NCBI RefSeq assembly: GCF_029813115.1
Contig: NZ_JAPZDS010000009.1
Location: forward strand, 62,001 to 126,000
Direction: 5' to 3'
Origin: Aureimonas sp. SK2
GTDB lineage: Bacteria > Pseudomonadota > Alphaproteobacteria > Rhizobiales > Rhizobiaceae
DNA length: 64,000 bases
Shown: positions 18,697-27,458 of the stretch, piece by piece
How the letters are laid out: every line of letters begins with the position of its first letter
How positions within the stretch are numbered: the stretch's first letter is position 1
Notes under the pieces: generated by a model
Seen by the model: the letters and a program-made list of their open reading frames with translations, nothing else
Told to the model about the DNA's origin: nothing
Databases searched by the model: none
Translations under genes and position numbers: made by a program

Positions 18697-19692
18697 ATGG
18701 GCGGCCCACGGCCCGATGGAGTGTTCTTGCGCCCGCAGTTCGCCTTTCCTCCCGCCCTCCAGCGGTTGCACAACGTTCTGCCGCCGCTTGCGGGGCTCGC
18801 CATCCTGGCGCTGGTGGCTGCGGCCCTCGGAGGCGGAGACGTGGTGCGGCGGCTGGCGCAGGCCGATCCCCTTTTCGTCACACTGGCGGTTCTCGCTGTC
18901 CAGCCGCAGATCGTCCTGTCGGCGCTGCGCTGGCGCTTCATCTCGCAACGCCTCGGCCAGCCGCTTCCGATCGGCCGCGCGGTGGGGGAATACTACCTCG
19001 CCACCCTCCTCAACCAGGTACTGCCCGGCGGCGTCGCGGGAGATGCGGTGCGTGTGGTGCGTGCCGCCCGCGAGGGCGGGGACGGGCGCTGGACCGGCCG
19101 CGCCGGCCAGGCGGTGGTGCTCGATCGGCTGTCCGGTCAGATCGTGCTGTTCGCCGTCGCCGGTTTCGGCCTTCTCCTCGCGCCCGTCGTCTTCGGGGTC
19201 GCGCCTCCCGGCGGGCTCGGCCTGCTCGTCGTGCTGGGCCTCGCGGGAGGCCTCGGGCTCGCGGCCTACGGCATCCTGCGGTTCATGGGCGAGCGGGCGG
19301 CCCGGTTTCGGCGCGCCTTTCGACCGGTCATGGCCGAGACCTTCCTGCGTCGCGGCGCCTGGGGCGTGCAAGGTGCGACTTCGGCCGGCGTCGTCGGGTC
19401 CTATCTCGCGGTGTTCGCCCTGGCGGCCGCGGCCGTCGGCACACCGCTGGGGTTGGCGGCGACGGTGCTCCTCGTGCCGCTGGTGCTCCTGTCCATGCTG
19501 CTGCCCCTGTCGGTCGGCGGCTGGGGGCTGCGCGAAGCCGCCGCCGCCGCGATCCTGCCGATCGCGGGGCTGCGTCCGGACGCGGCCTTTGCCGCCAGCG
19601 TCGTCTACGGCATCGCCTCGCTGGCGGGCGCCCTGCCGGGCCTCGTCGTGCTCCTGCGCCATGCGCTGGCCGGTCGGCGGGCGGCCGCCTGA
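18697..19692 (+). CDS. LPG-synthase transmembrane/flippase-like membrane protein
   Basis: A polytopic inner-membrane protein of the lysylphosphatidylglycerol synthase TM (UPF0104/AglD) superfamily, about 331 residues with 7-8 membrane helices. Supporting motifs are LSALRWRFISQRLG, LLNQVLPGGVAGDAVRV and LLPLSVGGWGLREAA, all typical of the family. Relatives act in lipid or polyprenol-linked substrate flipping. The start is uncertain: ATG at 18697 is used here, but GTG at 18721 also fits and the frame is open to 18448. Its stop lies 8 nt from the end of the convergent methyltransferase gene, so it flanks the 19.7-28.2 kb biosynthetic cluster and may move a lipid-linked intermediate made there. 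Confidence 0.75.
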   Translation: MGGPRPDGVFLRPQFAFPPALQRLHNVLPPLAGLAILALVAAALGGGDVVRRLAQADPLFVTLAVLAVQPQIVLSALRWRFISQRLGQPLPIGRAVGEYYLATLLNQVLPGGVAGDAVRVVRAAREGGDGRWTGRAGQAVVLDRLSGQIVLFAVAGFGLLLAPVVFGVAPPGGLGLLVVLGLAGGLGLAAYGILRFMGERAARFRRAFRPVMAETFLRRGAWGVQGATSAGVVGSYLAVFALAAAAVGTPLGLAATVLLVPLVLLSMLLPLSVGGWGLREAAAAAILPIAGLRPDAAFAASVVYGIASLAGALPGLVVLLRHALAGRRAAA

Positions 19693-19700
19693 CGAGCCTC

Positions 19701-20486
19701 TCAGCCTGCCGGCGGCAGCGCGAGGACGTCCCAGTGGCCGACCTGGCAGGCCGTGGTCCCTGTCCGCCGCGCCTCGGCCCATTCGGCGAGCCGCGCAGCC
19801 TCGACCTGACCGGTCTCCTTCACCGCTCCGACGAACCCGCCGAGCAGCGCATCGTGAAGCGGCTTGTCGGCAGGACCCAGCCGCCAAGGGCTCGGAACCG
19901 TCCGGACGCTGTAGCCACGCGCTTCGAAAGCGATCCGCAGCGCCCGCGCGGCGCCGGGTCCCAGCGCAGGACCGAGCCCCTTGTCGCCGGTCTGATGCGC
20001 GTTGAAGGCGCCCAGCACGGCGACGTCGCCTTCCAGCGGCGGATCCCATTCCATCCGCCCGTCGTAGTTCAGGGCGGCGTAGAGCCCGATCCGCTCGACC
20101 GCCAGGATCTCGGCGACCCGCTCCACCAGGGCTTGCGAGGCGAGGTCGAACAGCGCGGAGGCCGTGATCAGCCGGGCGCCCGCCACGACGGCCGGCGAAA
20201 GATCGGCGAGGTCGGCCTCCATCCGCTCGACGTCGCCGAAGCCGCCGAGCCGGGAGACGGCGGCCTCCAGAAGGCGCGGGTCGTGGTCCACCAGCCGCCA
20301 GCGGATCGGCACGTCGGCTCCGAAGGCGCGCAGCGTCGAACCGGTGCCCGATCCGAGATCGACGGCGAGCGGCGTGCTGCCGGCCGAGCGAAGGTGAGCC
20401 CGCGCGGCGTCGAGCAGCGAACGGTCCCGCGCGGCATGGTCGGCGGGTTCGCGCAGATCGAGCCAGGTCGTGTCGAAGCCGCTCAT
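19701..20486 (-). CDS. Class I SAM-dependent methyltransferase
   Basis: A 261-residue cytosolic methyltransferase-like protein with the SAM-binding motif VDLGSGTGST at about 43-52, followed by LVDHDPRLLE (motif II) and LITASALFDLAS (motif IV region). The C-terminal half is less typical and could set the acceptor. It is the last gene of the minus arm, and its ATG overlaps the stop of the glycosyltransferase gene by 4 nt, so the two are translationally coupled. Its acceptor is unknown; in this cluster it could methylate a pteridine-type ring, a sugar or a phosphate-linked group. Confidence 0.75.
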   Translation of the reverse strand: MSGFDTTWLDLREPADHAARDRSLLDAARAHLRSAGSTPLAVDLGSGTGSTLRAFGADVPIRWRLVDHDPRLLEAAVSRLGGFGDVERMEADLADLSPAVVAGARLITASALFDLASQALVERVAEILAVERIGLYAALNYDGRMEWDPPLEGDVAVLGAFNAHQTGDKGLGPALGPGAARALRIAFEARGYSVRTVPSPWRLGPADKPLHDALLGGFVGAVKETGQVEAARLAEWAEARRTGTTACQVGHWDVLALPPAG

Positions 20487-21541
20487 CGTACCGCCTCCAG
20501 GGTTTCGGACAGGATGCGGGCCGAAGCCTCCCACGTCGGCAGCGCGTCCGCGGCTTCCAGCGCGCCGTCGGCCAGCGCCTGCCGTAGCGAGGCATCCTCC
20601 AGAAGCGCGCCCAGCGCGCCGGCAAAACCGTCGGCGTCGCCGGGGCCGACGAGAATGCCGGCGCTCGGCGGCACGACGTCCGCCACCGCGCCGCCGTCGC
20701 AGCCCACCACGGGCAGGCCATGGACCATCGCCTCCGCGAAGGCCATGCCGTAGCCCTCGAAGCGCGAGGGAAGCGCGAAGATGTCGGCGCCGCGATACTC
20801 GGCCCCGATATCGGGCACGGCGCCAGCGAGGGTTACGCGGCCTTCCAGCCCCGCGGCTTCGATGCGGGCCGCGAGCGCCCGGGCCGTGGCGGGATCGGCG
20901 GTCCGGCTGCCGACGATGCGGCAGCGCCATGGTACATCGGCAAGCCGTTCCAGCGCGTCCACGAGGAGGGCATGGTCCTTGCGCGGGATCAGCGCGCCGA
21001 CCGACAGGATCATCGGGATGCGGAAGCCCCCGCGTACGGGAGGAACGGCCGGACGCTCGGTGCCGGGCGGCGCGACGCTGATCGCCGTATCGACCCCGAA
21101 GCCGACCGCCAGCAGTCGCGCCGTGGCGGGGCTCGTCGCCACCACCGCGCGCGCATGCGACAGCGCCTCGCGCTCGCTATGGCGCAGGGCCTCGGCGACG
21201 GGCGGGGCGAGCCCGTCCTCCAACGCCAGCGGATGGTGGACCAGCGCCACGAGGCGCAGCCGCCTGCCTTCCCGCCGAGCGAGATCGGCCAGGGCGCCGA
21301 AGGCGAGCCCGTCCACCAGGGCCAGCGCCCCGTCCGGCAAGCCCGCAAAGGCTGCTGCAGCCTCGGCCAGATCCCCGGGGCCGGGCATCGGAAACGAGGC
21401 TGGCAGGGAGAGGAGTTGCACCCGCCAGCCGAGCGCGCCGAGCTCGGCGATCATGCGCCGATCGTAGCCGTAGCCGCCGCTGGGGCTCGCGAGATCGCCG
21501 GGGATGGCGAAGACGAGATCGCGCTCCGGCGCCGCGTTCAA
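20483..21541 (-). CDS. Glycosyltransferase family 4-like enzyme
   Basis: A 352-residue GT-B fold enzyme. The N-terminal acceptor half begins VFAIPGDLASPSGGYGYDRR; the donor half has LSVGALIPRKDH and the family motif SRFEGYGMAFAEAMVHGLPVV, where the two Glu residues spaced by seven bind the nucleotide sugar. It overlaps both neighbours by 4 nt (methyltransferase downstream, PTPS-like upstream), so the three proteins are made together. It most likely glycosylates the small molecule made by the cluster rather than a surface polysaccharide, given the absence of other polysaccharide genes. Confidence 0.8.
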   Translation of the reverse strand: MNAAPERDLVFAIPGDLASPSGGYGYDRRMIAELGALGWRVQLLSLPASFPMPGPGDLAEAAAAFAGLPDGALALVDGLAFGALADLARREGRRLRLVALVHHPLALEDGLAPPVAEALRHSEREALSHARAVVATSPATARLLAVGFGVDTAISVAPPGTERPAVPPVRGGFRIPMILSVGALIPRKDHALLVDALERLADVPWRCRIVGSRTADPATARALAARIEAAGLEGRVTLAGAVPDIGAEYRGADIFALPSRFEGYGMAFAEAMVHGLPVVGCDGGAVADVVPPSAGILVGPGDADGFAGALGALLEDASLRQALADGALEAADALPTWEASARILSETLEAVR

Positions 21542-21936
21542 AGCGCTCCCTCGTACCAGGCCCGCGCGACGTGGCTCTCGTGGAGCGTCACGCGGATGCG
21601 CCGGATGCGTGCGCCGCCGGCCCCGAAGGCACCCGCGCGGATGCGGCCGGCGAGCATGTCGAAGACGTGGCGCGCCAGGACCTCCGTGGTCGTGACCTTG
21701 CCTCGGAAGATCTCCAGCGCATCCAGATTCTGATAGTTCAGCGGCGCCAGGACCTCTTTCAGCGTCGCTATGGCGAGGCCCATGTCGACCCCGAGCCCGT
21801 CCTCGTCGACGTCGTCGCTGAAGAAGGCGGCGTCCACCTCGAAGGTCGCGCCGTGCAGGCCTTGCGCCGGGCCGAAGACCGGCCGTGGCAGCGAATGGGC
21901 GATCATGATGTGGTCACGGACTTCGACGGCGTACAT
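21538..21936 (-). CDS. Divergent 6-pyruvoyl-tetrahydropterin synthase/QueD-like protein
   Basis: A 132-residue T-fold protein related to PTPS/QueD. The first zinc His is H14 (MIAHSL) and the second H28 (LHGATF); the canonical HGHNY motif reads HGATF, so the third zinc ligand is replaced by Ala30. The C-terminal pterin-anchoring Glu is present in TLHESH. Homologs of this shape are normal-length, not truncated. PTPS-family enzymes convert dihydroneopterin triphosphate to pterin derivatives; the altered zinc site suggests a changed reaction. It is embedded in an operon with a dehydrogenase, a glycosyltransferase and a methyltransferase, and lies opposite GTP cyclohydrolase II. No clear ribosome-binding site precedes the ATG. 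Confidence 0.75.
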   Translation of the reverse strand: MYAVEVRDHIMIAHSLPRPVFGPAQGLHGATFEVDAAFFSDDVDEDGLGVDMGLAIATLKEVLAPLNYQNLDALEIFRGKVTTTEVLARHVFDMLAGRIRAGAFGAGGARIRRIRVTLHESHVARAWYEGAL

Positions 21937-21963
21937 GGAGGGGCTTTCCGAAGGAGGAGGACG

Positions 21964-22893
21964 TCAGTCCGCGTAGCGGATGCGGTGGCAGAGCGTGTCG
22001 GGATCGGACAGAATCGCGGCGTAGTCGCGGGCGAGGTCGCCGAAATCGCTTTGCCCGGAAAACAGGCGATCGAGAAGCGGGTCGGCGAGGAGGCGAAGTG
22101 CCGCATCGAGCCGGCGCGCATGGGTCCAGCGGGCCTGCCTGTCGGCCGGGATCCGGCCGACCTGCGAGGACACGATGGAGAGCCGGCGTGAATGAAAGGC
22201 GCCGCCCAGCGGTACGGCGACGGGCCTCGTGCCGAACCAGCTCGCCTCGACCACGCGCGCCTCGACGCCGGCGCAGGCCAGCGCCACGGCAAGGCCCTCC
22301 GGGTGGCCGGACGCGTGGACGACCATGTCGAGATCGCTTGGCGCCCGGTCCGGCGGAGCGAGTTCGCAGCCCCAGCCCTCGAGGCGCCGCAGCCGCGCGG
22401 CGTTCGGATCGAGAAGCGCAATCTCCGTGCCGGGAACGCGGGCGGCGAGATAGGCGACCAGAGAGCCGATCAGCCCGGCACCGACCACGCCGACGCGGTC
22501 CCCAGGGCCGATGCCGGCGTCCCAGACGATGTTGAGCGCCGTTTCCATGAAGGGTGCGAGCACCGCGCGCTCGGGGGGCACGCCGGCCGGAACGGGGCGC
22601 AAGGCGGCGGCCGGCGCCGCGAAGCGGTCTTGGTGCGGATGGAGGCAGAACACCGTTCGGCCGACCAAGGCGTCCGGCCCGCTCTCCACGGTGCCGACGG
22701 CGCTGTAGCCGTATTTCACCGGAAACGGGAAATCGCCTTCCTGGAGGGGCGCGCGCATCCGCGCGAACTCCTCCGGCGGCACGCGCCCTTCGAAGACCAG
22801 CCGTTCCGTGCCGCGGCTGATCGCACCGAAGAGGCTGCGCACGCGGCAGTCGAAGCTCGGATCGGCCAGGGCGACGCTTCGACGCATCTGCAC
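21964..22893 (-). CDS. Zinc-type medium-chain dehydrogenase-like protein, start unresolved
   Basis: A medium-chain dehydrogenase/reductase of at least 309 residues. The Rossmann motif GVVGAGLIGSLVAY is clear, and the N-terminal GroES-like part shows YGYSAVGTVESGP. The usual catalytic Cys/His zinc ligands are not obvious. GTG at 22893 is the first standard start, but the frame stays open and protein-like to a stop at 22969-22971, and residues ALWITDAGEVQ upstream fit the family N-terminus. The true start is therefore probably further upstream, either a rare ATC at 22956 with GAGGAG before it or lost by a frameshift. It is the first gene of the minus arm and is divergent from ribA. Confidence 0.72.
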   Translation of the reverse strand: MQMRRSVALADPSFDCRVRSLFGAISRGTERLVFEGRVPPEEFARMRAPLQEGDFPFPVKYGYSAVGTVESGPDALVGRTVFCLHPHQDRFAAPAAALRPVPAGVPPERAVLAPFMETALNIVWDAGIGPGDRVGVVGAGLIGSLVAYLAARVPGTEIALLDPNAARLRRLEGWGCELAPPDRAPSDLDMVVHASGHPEGLAVALACAGVEARVVEASWFGTRPVAVPLGGAFHSRRLSIVSSQVGRIPADRQARWTHARRLDAALRLLADPLLDRLFSGQSDFGDLARDYAAILSDPDTLCHRIRYAD

Positions 22894-23125
22894 CTCGCCG
22901 GCATCCGTGATCCAGAGCGCAAGCCCGGCATCCTCAATGGTTTGCTGGGTATCGATCTCTTCCGCTCCTCATTCGCGTCTGCCTCGACGAACGCGTGCTT
23001 CACGCGGATGTTCTGAGCGCAATCTGGATAAAGATCGGGCGTCGTCTAGCTGTCATGAACAGGCGCGCGGCTGATAGGACGACCATCATCGGCCCCTGTG
23101 CGAGAGTTCCGAGGAGTTGCGTGCG

Positions 23126-24247
23126 ATGGAAAAGGGCAGTTCCGACATCCTGTTCGGCGGCGACGATTTTGCGGACGCCGCGAAGGTGAACACCGAGCGG
23201 GCCGTTTCGGAGTTGCGATACGGGCGGCCGGTGCTGGTCGCCACGGGCGACGCCCGCTTCGCCGTCCTCGCCGTCGATGCGGCGGCGCCCGGCGATGTCG
23301 ATCGCTTCTTCGGCACCGAGCCGGGCGAGACCAGCCTCTTTCTCAGCGCGCACCGGGCACGCGCCCTTGGGCTCTCCACGATCGGTCCGGTCTGCCTCGC
23401 AACGGGGCGGCAATCCTTCGCCGATCTCTCGCGCCTCGCCTTCGCACCGGACCTTCGGACCGACGCCGCCTGGCGTCCGGCTTCCGAACTCGCCTGCCTC
23501 GCCGATCTCGCGCGTCTCGCGCTCCTCCTGCCGGCCTTCCTGGTGCGGCCGGCCCGCGTGGAGGACGCCTCGCTCGCCCGCTGTCTGTCTGTGGACGAGG
23601 TCGAAATCCGCGCGGCGCTCGCCGAGGAGAGCCGGTTCACCGAGGTCGCCCGGACGCCCGTTCCCCTGCGCGACATCTCCGACTGCCGCTTCGTCGTGTT
23701 TCGCGGCGGTCTCGCGCAGCGCGACCAGCTCGCCATCGTGGTCGGCGAGCCGGACACCTCGCACCCCGTGCCCGTGCGCATCCACTCGTCCTGCATCACC
23801 GGTGACCTCTTCGGCTCGCTGAAATGCGACTGCGGCGACCAGCTCCGCGAGGGGCTGCAGCTTATCGCCCAGCGCGGCGGCGGCGTGCTCCTTTATCTCG
23901 ATCAGGAAGGGCGGGGCACCGGCCTTGCCGCCAAGATGCGGGCCTATGCGCTGCAGCACGAGGGTTTCGACACGATCGACGCCGATGCGCAGATCGGCTT
24001 CGAGCCCGACGGGCGGCGCTACGGGGCGGCGGTGGCGATGCTGCGCGGGCTCGGCATCGGCTCCGTCGAGCTTCTGACCAACAACCCGACCAAGATCGCC
24101 GCGCTCCAGGCCGCGGGTATCGAGGTGCGCGCCCGCACCGCGGTGATCGGCACCGTGACCGCCGAGAACCAGGGCTATCTCGTCACCAAGGCGCGGCGCG
24201 CCGGCCACCTTCTCGACTGGCCGGCAATCGCGGCCAAGCTCGGCTGA
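23126..24247 (+). CDS. ribA: GTP cyclohydrolase II
   Basis: A 373-residue enzyme that opens GTP to 2,5-diamino-6-ribosylamino-4-pyrimidinone 5'-phosphate, formate and pyrophosphate. The zinc site is intact (SSCITGDLFGSLKCDCGDQ, three Cys), and catalytic YLDQEGRGTGLAAKMRAYALQ follows. The first 170 residues form an extra N-terminal domain without the DHBP synthase active-site pattern, as in other alphaproteobacterial RibA proteins. ATG at 23126 follows GAGGAG with good spacing. It heads the plus arm of the divergent cluster, away from typical riboflavin genes (no ribB, ribH or ribE nearby), so it probably supplies a dedicated precursor. Confidence 0.85.
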   Translation: MEKGSSDILFGGDDFADAAKVNTERAVSELRYGRPVLVATGDARFAVLAVDAAAPGDVDRFFGTEPGETSLFLSAHRARALGLSTIGPVCLATGRQSFADLSRLAFAPDLRTDAAWRPASELACLADLARLALLLPAFLVRPARVEDASLARCLSVDEVEIRAALAEESRFTEVARTPVPLRDISDCRFVVFRGGLAQRDQLAIVVGEPDTSHPVPVRIHSSCITGDLFGSLKCDCGDQLREGLQLIAQRGGGVLLYLDQEGRGTGLAAKMRAYALQHEGFDTIDADAQIGFEPDGRRYGAAVAMLRGLGIGSVELLTNNPTKIAALQAAGIEVRARTAVIGTVTAENQGYLVTKARRAGHLLDWPAIAAKLG

Positions 24248-24253
24248 TCCCCC

Positions 24254-25054
24254 ATGCGCTTCGACCCCATCCGCATGCCCCGGGGCGGGGCGCCGCATCT
24301 GTCCCTTCCCCGCCGGCCCATGGCCGCCGCGCTCCCCCACGCCTGCACGACGCTCGCCGCCACGGCGCTGACGATGACGGTGGCCGCGAGCGTCCTCGTC
24401 GCGCAGGCGGTCATGGCCTGGCCGCTCCTGCCGCTGTCGCTGGCGCTGTTCCTGCCGGTCGCCGGTTTCGTCGTGTGGCGCATCGACGACCACCCGCATG
24501 ACCGCTTCGGCCCGGCCAACATCGTGACAGCGGCGCGCGGCGGCATGGCGGCGCTGATCGGCGCCTCCGCCTGGGAATACGGAGCACTGACACCGGCCGA
24601 CAGTCACCTGCAATGGGCGCTGGCCGCGACCGTCCTCCTGGCGCTGTCGCTGGATGGGATCGACGGCTTTCTGGCGCGCCGCACCGGACTCGCCTCGCGC
24701 TTCGGCGAGCGCTTCGACATGGAGGTGGACGCCTATCTCATCCTGATGCTCTGCGCCCTGGCGTTCGCCAGCGGCAAAGCGGGCGTCTTCGTCTTCGCCA
24801 TCGGGTTGATGCGCTACGCCTTCGTCGCCGCCGCGGCCTTCGACCCGCGGCTTGCCCGCCCGCTTCCGCCGTCCCTCCGGCGCAAGACCGTCTGCGTTCT
24901 CCAGATCGCGCTTCTCTGCCTCGTCCTCCTGCCGCCGGTCGTGCCGCCGCTGTCGCAGGCGCTGGCGGCGCTGGCGCTGGCGGCGCTGGCGCTGGCGCTC
25001 CTCGCGTGGTCCTTCGCGGTGGATGTCCGAATTCTCGTGCGGGTACGGGCATGA
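24254..25054 (+). CDS. CDP-alcohol phosphatidyltransferase family membrane protein
   Basis: A 266-residue membrane enzyme with about six helices. The CDP-alcohol phosphotransferase motif (D-G-x2-x-R-x8-G-x3-D-x3-D type) is visible as DGIDGFLARRTGLASRFGERFDMEVD, shown here in pieces, with all catalytic Asp residues present. Family members transfer a CDP-activated phosphoalcohol to another alcohol. It starts 7 nt after ribA and overlaps the FkbM gene by 4 nt. In this cluster it may attach a phospholipid-type group or make an activated lipid alcohol, which fits the nearby sulfatase/LTA-synthase-like protein and flippase-like protein. The substrates are unknown. Confidence 0.8.
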   Translation: MRFDPIRMPRGGAPHLSLPRRPMAAALPHACTTLAATALTMTVAASVLVAQAVMAWPLLPLSLALFLPVAGFVVWRIDDHPHDRFGPANIVTAARGGMAALIGASAWEYGALTPADSHLQWALAATVLLALSLDGIDGFLARRTGLASRFGERFDMEVDAYLILMLCALAFASGKAGVFVFAIGLMRYAFVAAAAFDPRLARPLPPSLRRKTVCVLQIALLCLVLLPPVVPPLSQALAALALAALALALLAWSFAVDVRILVRVRA

Positions 25055-25830
25055 GCGGGTCGCTCCTGGAGCGCCTCGGCGTCGATCCGGCGACGCTCGG
25101 CCTCTGGCGGTCCATTCTCGTCTACAACGGGCAGCCCTGGCGGCGGCGAGCGCTGGAGCGCTTTTTCGGCACCCTGATCCGGCCGGGCGACCTCGCCTTC
25201 GATATCGGTGCCCATGTTGGGAGCCGCAGCCGGGCCATGGCGAGGGCGGGAGCGCGCGTCGTCGCCTTCGAGCCCCAGCCGCTGTTTGCCGACTATCTCG
25301 CGAAACGGCTCGATGCGCGCGCCGTCCGGCTCGACCGCCGGGCCGTCGGAAGCAACCCCGGCCGGGCGGAACTCGCCGTTTCGGCCCGCCATCCGACGGT
25401 CTCGACCCTGTCCAGCGAATGGCGGGACCGCGTCGCGAGCGATGAGGGCTTTCGCAACGTCGAGTGGGGCGGGCGGGCCGAGGTCGAGGTTTCGACGCTC
25501 GACCTCCTGATCGCCGAGCACGGCGAGCCCGCCTTCTGCAAGATCGACGTCGAGGGGCACGAGGCCGAGGTTCTCGCCGGACTGTCGCGCCCCTTGCGCT
25601 GCATCGCCTTCGAATACACGCCCGCGACGCTCGACCTCGCCTTCCGCTGCCTCGACAGGCTCGGCCAGCTCGGGTCCTATCGCTTCAACATCGTGATCGG
25701 CGAGGAGGCGGAGTTCCGGCTGCCGGAATGGCTGCCCGACACGGCATTCCGCGCGCGGCTGAGCGAGGAGGCGGCGCGCAATCGACGCTCGGGCGACGTC
25801 TACGCACGCCTGGCGGAGAGCGGCGCTTGA
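25051..25830 (+). CDS. FkbM-family methyltransferase
   Basis: A 259-residue SAM-dependent O-methyltransferase of the FkbM family. The motif DLAFDIGAHVGSRSRAMA at about 47-64 and VVAFEPQP define the SAM pocket, and FCKIDVEGHEAEVLAGL is the family signature. FkbM enzymes methylate hydroxyls on natural products or glycan residues. The gene overlaps its neighbours on both sides (ATGA upstream; the next start lies within its stop), so it is fully inside the operon. It is the second methyltransferase of the cluster. Confidence 0.83.
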   Translation: MSGSLLERLGVDPATLGLWRSILVYNGQPWRRRALERFFGTLIRPGDLAFDIGAHVGSRSRAMARAGARVVAFEPQPLFADYLAKRLDARAVRLDRRAVGSNPGRAELAVSARHPTVSTLSSEWRDRVASDEGFRNVEWGGRAEVEVSTLDLLIAEHGEPAFCKIDVEGHEAEVLAGLSRPLRCIAFEYTPATLDLAFRCLDRLGQLGSYRFNIVIGEEAEFRLPEWLPDTAFRARLSEEAARNRRSGDVYARLAESGA

Positions 25831-27458
25831 GCCAGCGGGCCGTTATGGCTCCGACCGGGCGCGCTTCCAGCCGCGGGTGGCCGGCGGCCCGCGTCGCGTT
25901 CGGGCTTCTCCTGCTTCTCGCCGCCCTCGCACTTCCCGACCGGCCGGCCGGCGTCGGAAGCGTCCGCTTTCCGGTGGAGTGGTTCTGGATCGCCGGTCTT
26001 CTGGCGCTGGCAAGGGGGCGCGTCTTCGCCCTTCTGACAGCGCTCCTGCTCGCGCTGGTGGCGGCGATCACCGTCCTGAGGCTCGCCGACTGGGGCACGC
26101 TGCTCGCCTTTTCCCGTCCGTTCGATCCCGTGGTGGATCGGTCGATCCTCGTCGCCGGATGGCATCTCCTGTCGGGTACGATCGGGGACGGGCGGGCGCT
26201 TCTGGCCATCGGCGCCGCGCTGGCAGCCTTCGCCGCCGGTGTCGCGCTTCTGTCCTACGGGCTCGCGGGACTTCGGCGGCTCGGCATCCGCGCGAGGAAA
26301 CAACTGGCCGGCGCGGCCCTTGCGGCGGGTCTGGCGGCCACGGGGCTCCTCCTTGTGACGCCCGCCGCCCTGCCGCTGTCGGCCGGGTTCTCGTCCTATG
26401 CCGGCGCGAAGTTCGCGGCGGCGCGTCGGTCCTATGCCGCGCAGGCCGAATTCGCGCGCGAGATGGCGGTCGATCCGCTTGAGGATGCGCGACCGGACGC
26501 TCTCCTGTCGGCCCTCCAGGGGCACGACGTCCTTCTTGTCTTCGTCGAATCCTACGGTCGAAGCGCTTTGGAGAATCCCCTGTTGGCGCCGCGCACGCTG
26601 TCGCGGCTGCAATCGGTCGAGACGGAGCTGGCGGCAGCCGGCGTTTCGGCGCGCAGCGGCTGGATGGGCTCGCCGATTGCCGGAGGGCAGAGCTGGCTCG
26701 CGCACGGCACGATCCTGTCGGGCCTCCTAGTCGACAATCAGATCCGCTACGAGAGCCTGATCGGGAGCGACCGCGAGAGCCTCAACGCCTTGTTCCGCGA
26801 GGCCGGCTGGCGGACGGTCGCCGTGATGCCGGCCATCACTATGCCCTGGCCGGAGGCGCGATGGTTCGGCTACGACGAGGTGCTGGCCGCGAAGGATCTC
26901 GGCTATCGCGGCCTGCCGTTCAACTGGGTGACGATGCCCGACCAGTTCACGCTCCACCGGATCGGCGAGATCCTCGATCGCTCCGCGCAGCCCGTCATGC
27001 TCCAGACGGCGCTGATCTCAAGCCACGCGCCCTGGACGCCGATCCCGCACATGGTGCCCTGGGAGACGGTCGGCGACGGCCGCGTGTTCGACGAACAGGC
27101 CCGGAGTGGCGAGGCCCCGGAGGTGCTCTGGAGGAACCACGACCGCGTGCGCGAGAACTACGGCCTGTCGATCGACTACGCGCTGGAAGCCGTCGGCTCC
27201 TTCGTCGCGCGCTTCGCGCGCAGCGCCGTGGTCGTGGTGGTGGGCGACCATCAGCCGGCCGAACTCGTGACCGGTCCCGGCGCCTCGCGCGACGTGCCCG
27301 TCCATGTCCTGTCGAACGACCCCGACATTCTTCGTCGGCTGGACGGCTGGGGGTGGACGGACGGCATGATTCCGGCCGCGAATGCGACGAGCGTTCCGAT
27401 GAGCGCCTTCCGCGAGCGCTTCGTGCGCGCCATGAGCGGTGCGGGAGGGGCGACATGA
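25827..27458 (+). CDS. Sulfatase/LTA-synthase-like membrane phosphotransferase
   Basis: A 543-residue protein with four or five N-terminal membrane helices and a C-terminal alkaline-phosphatase-superfamily domain outside the membrane. The metal-site Glu is in VFVESYGRS, the nucleophile region in GGQSWLAHGTILSGL, and the final metal His in VVVGDHQPAEL. The layout resembles phosphoglycerol or phosphoethanolamine transferases (OpgB, LtaS, EptA). The start is taken as TTG at 25827, overlapping the FkbM stop, because GGAGAG precedes it; ATG at 25845 is the alternative. A role in adding or removing a phospho-alcohol on the cluster product in the periplasm is plausible but inferred. Confidence 0.75.
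   Translation: MSQRAVMAPTGRASSRGWPAARVAFGLLLLLAALALPDRPAGVGSVRFPVEWFWIAGLLALARGRVFALLTALLLALVAAITVLRLADWGTLLAFSRPFDPVVDRSILVAGWHLLSGTIGDGRALLAIGAALAAFAAGVALLSYGLAGLRRLGIRARKQLAGAALAAGLAATGLLLVTPAALPLSAGFSSYAGAKFAAARRSYAAQAEFAREMAVDPLEDARPDALLSALQGHDVLLVFVESYGRSALENPLLAPRTLSRLQSVETELAAAGVSARSGWMGSPIAGGQSWLAHGTILSGLLVDNQIRYESLIGSDRESLNALFREAGWRTVAVMPAITMPWPEARWFGYDEVLAAKDLGYRGLPFNWVTMPDQFTLHRIGEILDRSAQPVMLQTALISSHAPWTPIPHMVPWETVGDGRVFDEQARSGEAPEVLWRNHDRVRENYGLSIDYALEAVGSFVARFARSAVVVVVGDHQPAELVTGPGASRDVPVHVLSNDPDILRRLDGWGWTDGMIPAANATSVPMSAFRERFVRAMSGAGGAT

Noticed and set aside
22957-23125. FMN riboswitch before ribA
   Set aside because: The conserved FMN-element core sequences were not found in the 169-nt spacer.
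23117-23125. TTG start for ribA
   Set aside because: It directly abuts the GAGGAG site, leaving no spacing; ATG at 23126 has proper spacing.
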